In this document: positions 1 through 11,197 of the stretch, in pieces
Position numbering within the stretch: position 1 is the stretch's first letter
How the letters are laid out: each line of letters begins with the position of its first letter
Assembly (NCBI GenBank): GCA_000442125.1
Contig: KE546979.1
Coordinates: 1,302,001 to 1,366,000, forward strand
Source of the DNA: Opeltia flavorubescens
Taxonomy: Eukaryota; Ascomycota; Lecanoromycetes; Teloschistales; Teloschistaceae
DNA length: 64,000 nucleotides
Direction: 5' to 3'
Notes under the pieces: model-generated
Databases searched by the model: none
Seen by the model: the letters and a program-made list of their open reading frames with translations, nothing else
Told to the model about the DNA's origin: nothing
Program-made: the position numbers and the translations under genes

Positions 1-3000
1 AATAGAAGAACAAACTTTTTTTAGAATACTTAGCTTCTTTTATAGAGCTCGCATTTATTACTAAAATTAATAAAGATTTTAAGCGCTATCGCTTAATCTA
101 TAGCTTAAACCGCGAGCTTAGCAGCTACCTAATTACTTTACCTCCCCCTGCTAGCTACTAAGCTATATAAAAATATATCTTTAAGATCGTAAACCGCTAT
201 ACTAGTTACCAGTTCTAGAACCCGTAATATAATAAGATTTCCGGTAACTAGCGCCCTAATAATAATAATTAACGATCAGCTTCTACCCCTATTATTACTA
301 CTACTGCTACCGCTAGAACCGCTACTAAAGCCGCTATTACTACTAGCTATAAAAAAAACGTTATAAATATATCAATGCTTACTACCAATAAGAAGTTTAA
401 AACTAATAAGAAATAACGACGTTTTATCTTTAAACTCTATATATACTATAGATAGCACCCTACTAGTATATCTTATACCTAATTAGCCGCCTGTAATAGT
501 CGTCGCGCGTAGCGTAGCTAGCTTTCTCTCTCGAATATAGAGCCTACGGTGGAGTCGGAAAACGTTTAATTTTTAGGCTAAGTCGCCCCTAAGGACCCTT
601 AAAGGATTTTTCTTTATAAACTGCCTATATAGCTAATAATAAGCCTATAGAGCCCGAAGTTAGCAAGCCTCTATTAATTATAATGGAATTCCGTATAAAT
701 AATTCTATACTCCCTACTTATACGATAATTAATAATAGAGGTTTTATTATTAGTTTTATTAATTAAACTTATACGCGTAATAATTACTTTTATTTTCACC
801 ATTTAAAATATAATAAGATTCTCCGCCTCGCCGATAGCGAGCCTATTTCTTATATCGAATATTACTACTCTGCCCCCGCTCGTCTAAAGGACTATACCGA
901 ACTGATTTTTTTCTTTATAGTACCTAAACTAAACTACCTAATAATCCTTAGGCGTGCTTAATTAGATAAATATAACTTTATAATCGACTAAAAGGAAGAT
1001 TCTTTTATATTTAAAAGCGATTACTGCTATTAAAACTATTTAAAAAGTCCTACCGATTAGACTAAGAAAGGATACCAGAGCGTACTTAAGCCCGCCTATA
1101 AAAAGCTACCTATTTAACTATCTAACGCCTTAAAGTTATCTCCGAAGCTTTTAAATATTAAATAAATAGGCCCGGTACCTTTCGCGTCTCTCGTATATAA
1201 CCTAAATAACGAATTTTTTATTCTTTCGATAATAGATATCGATAAGCGCTTAAAGGAACTTAGGCCTCTATAATCTATACCTACCCGAAAGCCTTAAATC
1301 TTACCTCGCCTAACGATTTATACTAAAGCCCTAAAAAATAACTATAGCCGTATAAACTATAAGCTCGCCGATTATATATTAATAGCGGTATCCCCCTTTA
1401 ATATCGCTAAGACTCTCGCTAATAAGCTTAAAGTAAACTTCCAGCTCCTTTACCCTACCGACTATTACAATCTCCTAGAAACCTTTTCGAAATAAGCAGC
1501 TAACGTACTCCTTAAAAGACGTCCTTACGATTATAAAATTAAGCTAATAGAAGGTATACCCCTATTTAAAGGGCCCCTCTATAGTATAAGCTATAATAAG
1601 CTAGCTATACTCTAGAAAACCCTTAAAAAAAACCTCGATAAAAGGTTTATCCGCAGTAGCTCTTTAGGTATTTTATCCCTTATACTATTCGCTAAAAAGC
1701 CTAGAGGAGGCCTCTGGTTCTACATCGACTACTATAAATTTAACGAGATTACTAAAAAAAACCGTTACCCTATTCCTTTATTGCAAGAAACTCTAGATTA
1801 CCTATATAAGGCTAAGATCTTTACTAAGCTAGATATTATCGCCGCTTTTAATAAGCTTCGTATCGCCGAGGGCTACAAATAGAAAACGGTAATACAAACT
1901 CGTTACGGCTTATTTAAATAGTTAGTATTACTATTTAAATTATCTAATAGCCCGAGTTCTTTCTAAGAATATATTAACGATACCTTCTATAAATACCTCG
2001 ATATCTTTTATACCGCTTATATTAATAATATTCTTATTTATAGTAACAATCTAAAAGAATATAAGTAGTATATCTAAAAAGTACTAATAATATTTAAAGA
2101 TACTAGTTTATAAATAGATATTATTAAATATAAATTCTATACCACCCGAGTTAAATACCTCGGCCTTATTATTACTATTAAAGGCCTCGAAATGGATTTT
2201 ATAAAAATTAAAGCCGTTTAAAGCTAAAATAACCTTTAAAATACTAAAGAAATATTATCTTTTATTAGGTTTACCAACTTTTACCGACGCTTTATTAAAA
2301 ATTTCGCCTCTATTATTAAACCCTTTTATAAACTTATATATAAAGATACACCCTTTTAATAGATTACCGCCTATTAATAAGCCTTTAATATTCTAAAAGA
2401 AGCCTTTACTTCGGATACGGTTTTAGCTTACTATAATCCTAATAAGGAAAGTATTATAGAAACTAACGCTTCTAATATTACTACTAAAGGAGTACTCTCC
2501 TAGTATAGTAATAACGGACTTTTTAAGCCTATTACCTATTTCTCCCGTAAAATAACTCTATAGTAAGTTAACTATAAAATCTATAATAAAGAACTTTTAG
2601 CGATTATCTAGTATCTAAAATAATAGAGGTCCGAGTTTAAAGGAGTACCGGACGCTTTTACTATCTTTACTAATTATAAGAACCTTAAATACTTTATATC
2701 TACTAAAGTCCTTAGCCGCCGGTAAGTTTAATAGACCTAATTCCTTTCTTACTTTAACTTTAAAATTAAATACCGCCTAGATCGCTAAAATATTAAGTCC
2801 AATACCCTAACTCGGTATATTAACGACCTCCCTAAAAAAGAAGATCTACGTTTAGAATATTAAAAGCAAATTTTTATTAAACCCGAGCTAATAATCGATA
2901 TTACCCCTATAAAAGCTAACGATAATTTAAACTCGGAGTTTAAAGATATCCCTAGTACTCCTAAAACTTCTAGCGATAAAAATAATAATTACTTACGCCC

Positions 3001-5400
3001 TTTAAAGAATTTTATTATTAAAGCCTCCCGGGATAACCCTTTTATATAAAAAACGCTTAAACTTTTTTATAGCGGGGCTACGCGCTTTAAATATATCTCT
3101 CTAGCGAAATACAAGGAGAGAAACGGGCTTTTATATTACTAGGACCGCCTATTCGTCCCCGACTCCGAACCCCTAAAAAATCGCCTATATTAACTATATC
3201 ACGATCATCCTACTACTGGCCACTCTAAAAAAACTAAAATTTATAAGCTACTACACTGAAACTACGGTTAATTTAAGGACTATAAGTATATAATACAATA
3301 CGTTCGAAATTATTACCCCTGCGCTAGAAATAAACCCAGGTATAGACTTAAGACTGGCGTGCTGAAGTTCCTATTTATACCTATCTAGCGTTAGCGTAAC
3401 ATTTTAGTAGATTTCGTTACTAGACTGCCCGAAAGCAACGGATACGATATAATTATAATAGTAGTAGACCGCCTATTAAAGATACGCTACTATATACTCT
3501 ATTATAAAACTAACGATACTAAAAAGCTTATTAGGCTATTTAAAGACTATATTTAAAAGATATATAGCCTACCTAAAAGTATTATTTCCGACCGGGACAC
3601 TTTATTCGTAAACCGATTCTAGAAAGCCGTCTATAAAAGGACTCGAACGTCCAGAGACCTCTCTAATACTTTCCACCCCGAAATCGATAGTTAAACCGAA
3701 CGCCTAAATACTATTATAGAGCAATACCTCCGGAACTATATTACCTATCTATAGGATAACTAGGCTAAATAGCTATCGGCCGCTAAATTTAATACTAATA
3801 ACTACACCTCCGAGACCATTATAGTAAGCCCGTTCCTCGCTAATTACGGATTTTACCCCTAAATAGACCTAAAGCCCCCCGATACTTCCAGCCCGGATAC
3901 TCCCTATAAAAAAACCGGTATAGTAAACGAATTCGTTAATACTATAAAGGAAATCGTCGAATACCTCCGTTCTAAAATAACGCTAGCGTAAGCTAAACAT
4001 ACCGAGTACGCTAATAACAGCCGCGCGCTAGCGCTAAAACTTAACGTCGGCGATCTTATTTAGTTTAATACCTGTAATATTAAAACACGCAGACCTTTAA
4101 AGAAGCTGGATTATAAATATAAGGGATCCTACCTTATATCCGAAGTTATTAGCCTTTATACCTACCGCCTAAAACTACCCCCGGAGCTATATATCCACTC
4201 TATTTTTAGCGTAGTTCTACTAAAGCCTACTGCTAATAACCTTTATCCGGAATAAATAATCCCGTCGCTACCGCCTGTAGAAATCGACGGTAAAGAAGAA
4301 TATAAGCTGAAACGTATCCTGGACTCCCTATATTAATATAACCAGCTGTACTACTAGGTTAAATAGAAAGGCTACAATATACTACAGCTAATTTCTACCG
4401 AAAACCTTACTAATACTAAGCGCCTATTAGCTGCCTTCTATACCCGATACCCCTATAAACCCTCGAAGCCTTATATCCGAACCCGCCGCTAAACGATAGC
4501 CTAAATACTATACTTTACGCCGAATCCTACCTATTACAGCATCGCAATCAAAATAAATGATTATTATAGTATACAGTTACTATAAGCTTTAAATAGCACC
4601 ATCCTATATACCCTAAAAGTATATTTTTATCCGAAAATCGCGAATCTAGATTTATAGTAAAATTTTATTTTAAATTTATATACGAAAATACAAAAATAGT
4701 ATTTTAACTACTAGAATTTTTTTCTAAATTTCTTCAGAAGGCCTTCTAATAGCCTCTAGGCACCACCTCGCCCCCAGCTTCCTCCCTATTAACCGCCAGC
4801 GACCCCCGCCGCTACCTAAACGAACTATCCTCGCGGAACTCGGAATATTAAAAGGGGGGCTATTATTATAATACCAGCGTATATAATTCAAAGAATAATA
4901 TATAGATTTAGAATAATAATTTCTTTATAATATTCGTTTAATAATTAGCTCTATATAAAGAACCTATAGGCGTAATTTATATATCTATTTAATAGCGAGT
5001 TCCTTCCTCTTCTTTTTTTTTCTTTTTCGTACGATGTCTTGTATATTATTTACCTTAATAGCTTAAATCGACGTACCTTTTAGACCAACTCTTTTAACCC
5101 CGTAATAAATAATTTAAGCTATAGTATAAAATCTTTACTTAATTATACGCAACAATTTCGTTAAAAATACGGAATTTTTTCGTTTAAATACCCTAATTAA
5201 TCGCCTAATCTAAATTCTATAAAAGGTATATAGAATATATTTAAATAAAAACTAAAAAAGCGGCGCTAATAAGGGCAAGAATAGATAAAAAAAGATATCT
5301 TAGATATATAGGAAAATAAGATATCTTTAAAAAATATCTAGAATTATATTCGTAAAATACCTTAGCGGTATAAATTAGTATTAGAAATAGGTGGTAAAGG
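1..5400 (+). mobile_element. Fossil Ty3/Gypsy (chromovirus-type) LTR retrotransposon, RIP-decayed
   Basis: This is a degenerate Ty3/Gypsy LTR element entering from the left edge. Order of recognisable parts on the + strand: gag/protease region before about 1.5 kb, reverse transcriptase about 1.6-2.2 kb, RNase H about 2.3-2.9 kb, integrase about 3.15-4.0 kb, and a chromodomain-like segment about 4.27-4.45 kb, which points to the chromovirus clade. A purine tract at about 4851-4858 precedes a likely 3' LTR from about 4859 to roughly 5.1 kb with a TATA-like box; the LTR end is unclear, and so is the status of AT-rich DNA to 5.4 kb. The 5' LTR lies outside the window. The whole stretch is very rich in TA and poor in CpA, as RIP leaves behind. 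It is broken many times over (dozens of lesions) and is probably old and inactive. Confidence 0.85.
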
Positions 5401-5879
5401 TATTAAATCAAACAAATAGTAGATAAAACAGTGGTTTTTTATATAAGATTGTGCATATATCTCTAAAAAGTGGTGTTGAAATGCATGCCTAATTAGTACT
5501 AGGGTGTCCACTCACTTCCTGCACCCGCTGGTGGCGCCGGCCGGCAGTGATGATCTAAAAGATTTCTTTTTGCTTCTCACTTCTTCTTCTTCTTTTCTTT
5601 CCAAGTTCTTTCCCCATCACGATACGCTTACGATCCTTTCGAGGACTGCGAGAGTATCTACAAACAGAAAGAACTTCCTTTCTAGACGCTGCTCTGCAGC
5701 TGAAAGATCGTACATGAGTTGATGAAGAGCTGCACGGTGAGCAGCATCCGACTCCTTTATTCTGTAAAGAGTTGATATATTATTTCCGAATCATGGATGC
5801 CTTTTGGCACCTTGCCTTTATAGCATGTTCCCGCCGCCATGTTTTGCGTGGGGCGGATAGTCAAACAGAATATAGCTGT
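5401..5879. other. Intergenic junction, element to hairpin array
   Basis: Base composition returns from AT-rich to normal at about 5.4-5.5 kb, marking the edge of the decayed element. A pyrimidine-rich run lies near 5574-5605. Small imperfect inverted repeats such as GCTGC/GCAGC near 5730 may be worn members of the array that follows. I see no supportable gene. Confidence 0.5.
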
Positions 5880-6510
5880 TTCTAGATGCTGTGAGAGATG
5901 CCTCGCGATCAGAGCGTCACCTTTGTGGCATTTTCCCGCTGCCTGGTTCCTCCGGAGCGGATTAAAGAATCCAAGATGTATCTGTATATGGATGCTGTGA
6001 GAGATGCCTCATAGCAGTCCAATTCAGTGCATCACCTCGAGTCTATGGAAAGGCTCAAATAGATGATGCTTCATACTATGGGAGATGCCCCATAGAACCA
6101 GGTACAAGATCCTTGATGCTGTGAGAGATGCCTCACAGTATCGATTTCTAGGATCAGTTTGAGAATTCTTGATGCTGTGGGAGATGTCCCGCAGAATACG
6201 TTCAATGAATTAACTCAAATTCGAGGGGCGCTTTGTTAATCCTTAATGCTGTAAGTGATGCCTTACAGTATCGATTCCGAGGAGCGTCCCAAAAAGTTTT
6301 GATGCTGCGGTAGATGCCCCGCGCTTTGGATTTGAGTGTCTCCTCTTGGTACAGGGAGTAATACCTTACAGTACCAATTTCGAGGAGCATCTCAAGACTC
6401 TGATACTGTGAGAGATGCCCCACAGTATCAAATCGGAGAGTTGCCTCGATTTTGTTGGAAATGCTAGATTTTCTTGGTACTGTGACTAATACATCGCAGT
6501 ATCGGGAATA
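5880..6510 (+). repeat. Hairpin array 1 (about ten stem-loops)
   Basis: About ten small inverted repeats spaced about 45-105 nt apart share the pattern GATGCTGTGAG-AGATGC-CTCACAG. Stems (left/right arms): 5995-6001/6008-6014, 6076-6082/6089-6095, 6119-6125/6132-6138, 6175-6181/6188-6194, 6249-6255/6262-6268, 6402-6410/6421-6429, 6476-6485/6494-6503, with weaker ones at 5889, 6305 and 6348. The loop is nearly always AGATGC. Arm changes are matched on the other side: CTGTGAG/CTCACAG, CTATGGG/CCCATAG, CTGTAAG/CTTACAG. Between them sits a second motif like TCGATTTCGAGGAGCATCTC. The function is unknown; pairing seems to be conserved more than sequence. Confidence 0.8.
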
Positions 6511-7469
6511 AAGTGCCCGCGTGATAATCAGGAGATAGGTGGTGAAATAGGTTGGGCTGGGATGCATATCGGGACGACAAGGTGAGATAAAACGCCAAAG
6601 GAGACTTGCAACGTGCCGATTGACTTTTCTAGGTAGGCAAGCAAGTTGAAGGATTGCCATGCTTGTGAGGACTAAATAAGGGATCAACCGTTCTCCGCTA
6701 CTGTCAGACAGGGTTTTCAATCCAATTCCGACATTCACCAGCGCAGGACCGACGGCAGGTTACGAAAGATGGGACGACCTGTTGGGTGCTAGGTTTAGCA
6801 GCTTTTTGAACTCGAAACTATTAGATCTATTGCTTTGATCCCATATACAGGTTCATCATGCTCTAATGCAATGTCGCTTTTGTAAACTTGTGACTGCAAA
6901 TATATCACGCGACCTTCAGGGCGGTACGAATATCCTTCCTCCAAATTGATTTTCAAACACATATGACCGTCCTTCTTCAGTATTGGCCCTCTGTTTGTAG
7001 CTGTCCATAGCAGATGAACATCCCCATGCTCCCTGGACCGATGCCGCAAATCCTTGCCAAACCTCGACGATGCTTATCTAACGTTTGGGAAAAGATCACT
7101 GGGCCTAAAAATTAAAAGAGAAACATTTTGCAATGACAAAACTCAGTTCAATATCACATCCGATAATGATTCGTTACATTATATCATAAATGCATCGGTG
7201 ACTATATTTCACCCTGGTTATTGCTTACTCTTCATGCCTCTCCTTCGATGAAACAAGGGCGTGTGTAGGATTACCGTTCTTCCAGCCGGCTTGGAAAAAG
7301 TCGCTTAGTTGGCGATTTTGTATGCTATCCGTTACCCTTGCTATATCATCCACAAGAACTTTCCAACCCGGCTGTTCTAAGTTAATCATTAGGAACATCC
7401 TTAGCATCAGGCGCGTCGCAATCTCTATTTGCCGCCATGCGTCCACACTTCGCGCAGTCAGTCAGTCTG
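6511..7469. other. Intergenic, no supportable gene
   Basis: Open frames here lack ATG starts or protein-like composition. A minus-strand frame at 6795-7049 has no ATG at its head and resembles nothing I know. It could be a gene fragment. Confidence 0.4.
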
Positions 7470-7520
7470 TCAGCCGTCGGTTGAATACCAACCGTCTTCG
7501 CCAATGCGCTTCTACTAGCC
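7470..7520 (+). promoter_or_regulatory. Upstream element shared by the two secreted paralogs
   Basis: The stretch begins CAGCCGTCGGTTGAA, passes ACCGTCTTCG and ends AATGCGCTTCTACTAG. It matches, in reverse, 11971-12021 ahead of the paralog at 11806. It lies about 124-174 nt upstream of the ATG at 7644. Apart from the coding regions this is the clearest similarity between the two loci, so it is probably a preserved promoter or 5' UTR block. Confidence 0.6.
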
Positions 7521-7643
7521 TTGCAATCAACAACACGGGGCCTTTACGCACATAGCGAACATGTATATATACATGTCCCGACGTCACGCTGGGATCATCA
7601 ACCTCAAGTCTCAAACCGAAGGTCCTATCCTCCGGGAAAAGAA

Positions 7644-8360
7644 ATGCGCTTCACCATCCACCAACCCGTATCACCTCTCTCCTGCTTCTTCTTCTTCTTC
7701 CTCCTCCTCTCCACCATACTACCTTTCTCCACCGCTACACCACAGCCCCCGCCAATACGTCCATCGCTAACGACACGCTCCGGACCACCACAACCGCCAC
7801 CATCGCCAATAATCCCCAACCTCTCCGCCGCCAGCTCAATAATCCCAGGCTACCAACCCTCCTGCACCCCTCCCACCCCACCAGCACTCACCCCCAAAAT
7901 CGAAGACTGCCGCATCATCATCAACGCCATGGCCCACGCGGCCCTCCACCCCCCCTGGTCGCAAGTCACAACCTGGGGCCACCACGTGCCCAAAGACCCG
8001 CGATTCGAAACCCTCCCCCAATCCTTCCACCTCCGCAGCGTGGAGAACACCTGCGTGGTGACGGTCGATGTTGACGAGCGGTTGCCGCTGAGGGAATTTA
8101 TCCAGGAAAAGTTCACGTTGGCAAATTTGGCTTGGACAGCGATGGAGATTTGGAATGTTTGTGTTAAGAGGGGGATGGTGGGTGAGGAGAGGATTGGGGC
8201 TGCGGGGCACGTTATTGCGAGGGTGGGGTGGGCGGGGGCGGGGTTGAGGTTGGGTGGCGGGGAGGGAGATATGGAGGAGTTGGGGAGTGTGGTTGTACCT
8301 GGGGTTGGTGTTTTGGTTTGGGAGGGGAGGAGGAATGGGACTGTTGATGTTGCGAGATGA
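7644..8360 (+). CDS. Secreted four-cysteine protein, paralog A
   Basis: Unrecognised secreted protein of 238 residues. The ATG at 7644 is chosen because it opens a signal peptide: MRFT, then a Phe/Leu-rich hydrophobic core and a cleavage-like STA at about residue 31. A Pro-rich linker follows (to about 75). The mature domain has four cysteines: PSC, EDC before RIIINAMAHAA, NTCVVTVDVDERLPL, and IWNVC, then a Gly-rich tail. The order TWG-x2-VP, LP-x-F, C-x-V-x-VDVD, C-x5-G is shared with the gene at 11198-11806, the relic at 20364-20696 and, more loosely, both domains of 23786-25270. Single exon. Secretion is inferred from the leader; function is unknown (effector-like or cell-wall roles are guesses). 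Confidence 0.75.
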   Translation: MRFTIHQPVSPLSCFFFFFLLLSTILPFSTATPQPPPIRPSLTTRSGPPQPPPSPIIPNLSAASSIIPGYQPSCTPPTPPALTPKIEDCRIIINAMAHAALHPPWSQVTTWGHHVPKDPRFETLPQSFHLRSVENTCVVTVDVDERLPLREFIQEKFTLANLAWTAMEIWNVCVKRGMVGEERIGAAGHVIARVGWAGAGLRLGGGEGDMEELGSVVVPGVGVLVWEGRRNGTVDVAR

Positions 8361-9195
8361 GTTTCAATCAAAGGTTCAGCAGTGAGTGGTGATTTACTGG
8401 AGATTGGGTGGGCTTTTGTACATGGAACAGATGATTGTTATGGTACGGCATCAATGAGGTCGTTCGATGGTTCGAAGAGGTAGATGGACTGGGAGGTCAG
8501 TAGATAGCAGACTCCGCAATAGAATTGGATGAACAAAGCATTTACATTAAATTTTTCCCATAAAAATTGACACCTCGTCGCCCTCCCTGGAAGAGCTAAC
8601 TATCTCTACAGCTTCATCCATCCCGTGCACATGTGATATCAGTCCATATCTTCCCATGTCGAATCAGAGTGTAACAAAGCAGTATCCTGCACGAGATGTC
8701 AAGTAGAACATCGACCGCAGGATAGCAGCTCATCATTTTCAACAAATACCCTCGGCTCTCTTTATTGAATCAGAAAACGCGTCCGAGCGGTGCCCTTCAC
8801 GAGATAATATCATGTAGGATAACGACTAGGACCTATTGCTCATCATTTTCGACAAAGTCGCCTCTGCTCTCACCACGTGAACTCAGGTAGAGAGGGTCCC
8901 TCGTGAAAAGAAATCCAATCTGCTACCTTCGTTTATGTCCCCCAGATTGCAGCTCCCCCAGATGTTAGCTCCCTCAGATTGAAGGTACCATAGATCTCAG
9001 CTACCATAGCTGCCATTGCTTTGGCAGTTTGGTCAGCGTTCAGGCAAGTCATCATGGCTCATGGACCTTTCTCGCGAATCTGCTCCCCTTGCTTCTGCTT
9101 CTGCTTCTCTCGCTCTTTGTCGCTTTCGAAGGAAAGATTGAAGAAAGTAAAGTAAAGTAAAAGTAGAATTGATAAACTAGAATAAAAGTTGATGG
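8361..9195. other. Intergenic with a degenerate two-copy direct repeat
   Basis: Two diverged copies at about 8690-8750 and 8798-8860 share CACGAGAT and GCTCATCATTTTC-ACAAA, spaced about 108 nt apart. A short cluster of CCCCAGAT/CCCTCAGAT repeats lies at about 8940-8980. There is no supportable gene. Confidence 0.5.
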
Positions 9196-9850
9196 AACCG
9201 AGGTTTTGCAACTGGCTCCAAAACCTCCTCTAAATCTCATCGCAGACTTCTGTAGACGTTCTGATTTCAGATACTGCAAGACAGCATTCCAACAACCAGC
9301 CCAGTCTTGCAAAGAAGGCTTTTGACCCTCAAAATCCTTCACGAGTGAAGAAAATTGTTTTGATCTGGAAATGACGCTCCTCAGCATAAATTTACGCCCT
9401 AATTCCCAACACTGTGAGGCAGATCTCTCACAGCACCAAAGCCAAATGAAACCATTTGATCCTTTTTGATAATTTGAAAGCGATCCTCGCAGCGAGGCGA
9501 CGCTTGAGAGTGGGTGCTACAAGGCATCTCTCGCAGCACCCACAATTGTGAAAAAACGTTCCTTGAAAACAAGGTTTGACGCTCTGTATTCAGGTACTGT
9601 GAGACAAACCTCTCACAGCACCAAAACCAAATGAATTAAAAATTTGATGGTTTTTGAAGCGATCCTCGGAAACGAGGGGACGCTCTGCAGCGACACGGTG
9701 GGGCATCTCCCATAGTGTCACAGCAGTGAACACGGTCCTTGAAGCAAGGGTTTCGCGTTAAATAAATGGTGATCGCGCTCTCCATCCTAGAAGTTACGCT
9801 CTTGGTGTGAAAGTGTTTGGGGTTTCAAGCATTCCTTGCAACAAGGCGGT
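9196..9850 (-). repeat. Hairpin array 2 with alternating stem types
   Basis: The same hairpin family as array 1 in opposite orientation, with three stem types. Type A is the long stem: 9412-9418/9427-9433, 9510-9518/9535-9543, 9597-9603/9612-9618, and 9692-9696/9715-9719. Type B is CCTCG/CGAGG: 9485-9489/9493-9497, and 9664-9668/9673-9677 with a GAAA loop. Type C is CCTTG/CAAGG: 9561-9565/9570-9574, 9737-9741/9745-9749, 9834-9838/9842-9846. Type A recurs every 85-105 nt and B and C alternate between (A-B-A-C-A-B-A-C). A further 9-bp perfect stem is at 9200-9208/9219-9227. It sits between the convergent secreted paralogs. Confidence 0.8.
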
Positions 9851-11197
9851 GCTGATGAGTGCAGGGAAAGGGGGAAGGGGATTTCTTTGACGGTGCTCTT
9901 CTCCGAGAAGTGACACCCTAGGTTGGACCTTGAAGGGGTAGAAATAACCAAGTCAAGTCCACCGCACATCAAGGCCGAAGAAAAAAAAAGAAAGGAAAAG
10001 AAGAAAGGTAGGAATGGGTTTATATATTGATGTAAGTGACGAACGCTAGTGGCAAGCGCGGCGGTACGCGTCACATCTTAAGACATTCTGATCAAAAGTG
10101 ATGTTCAAGGATCAGGAGTCAAAAACTAGGGAGGACCCCGCCTTCTATTATATTCGAAAATGTCGATGTATCGGCTCCTCAGGAACTGGATTGACTGTCG
10201 ATTAAAGATCTCCATTGAGACCCACGTCTTTTGGGGTACATTTACACGTTCGATAAAGGCTAGCTGTTTGTTTGGGAGATTATCAAACCGCTTGCTATGG
10301 TTGGGATGTAACCCTTATCTGCGTTTTGCACCACGAAGACATATCATGAGGCGTCTACTCAGTGAAGTAATCATGTTTCTCAAGCATACAGACCGACCGT
10401 CAAGAATAAATAACATGCCTAAGAACAAAATAATCAATGACCTTAAATTGCCTTGTTTAGCCACAGCAAGACCATGATATCCTATTTTCGGACTGCTTGA
10501 TACGCCCAGCGTCAATCGACCGATATTCTTTCTTTCTGTAGACTCCACTCAGCGCTACTGATATTTTCAATGACTGAGGAGAGGCGCTTTGTAGCCTATT
10601 ACAGGTGTCGTGGTTGCCAGCCCATTATACCACTATGGAAAGTCTTGATCACTTAGTGCCTTGATACAACCCGTGGCTAGGGCTGGGAATAATCCTGAGA
10701 TTTTGACTATCTCAGTAACTCGCAATCTCCAATGACTCTCTCGGAATTGGACGGAGATGAATGTTTACAAATCGGAATATCCTAAATGGAGTACTCGTGT
10801 CAGACGCCATTGGTCGGATCTCCAGATATAATAGAATATCTCTTCGGTTCCCGCTAGATTTGCCAATGCAAATACAAACAAGATGGGTATCATTAAGAGG
10901 TCGGTTTTATAAGGGAGAAGGGACCTGTAGTATATTATTGCTCATCTGAGTTTAAATGAGAGCTGGACGATTATCCAGGTCCATTGGAAAATCTAAATGG
11001 CAAGATGACGAGAAAGCTAAGAGACGGACGATACTTTTATAGATGCAGGTGTTGCCGCATGGTGTATTACACAAATCAATCGCAAGTCCAAAGGGTTCAA
11101 CTCTTTAGCTATTTCACATCTTTGCTTCAATAAACATCCAAAACACCCCAGATCTCACTATATCACATCTCCACACATCACTCACGACCTTTCACAA
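9851..11197. other. Intergenic, no supportable gene
   Basis: There are only short frames without protein-like content, and no structural RNA I can recognise. The last about 100 nt are the 3' flank of the minus-strand gene ending at 11198. Confidence 0.4.

Noticed and set aside
6202-6738. 178-codon minus-strand open frame
   Set aside because: Much of it is the reverse of hairpin array 1, so its residues follow the repeat pattern. No known domain and no signal of coding constraint.
7850-8371. 173-codon frame antisense to secreted paralog A
   Set aside because: A GC-rich shadow of the real gene; it lacks leader and motifs, while the plus strand has both.
9052-9387. 111-codon minus-strand open frame
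   Set aside because: It overlaps the strong stem at 9200-9227 and the edge of array 2, lacks any motif and has a biased Ser/Arg tail.
5880-9850. CRISPR-like array, because of regular short palindromes
   Set aside because: The host is a eukaryote, the palindromes vary in sequence, spacing is uneven and there are no cas genes.
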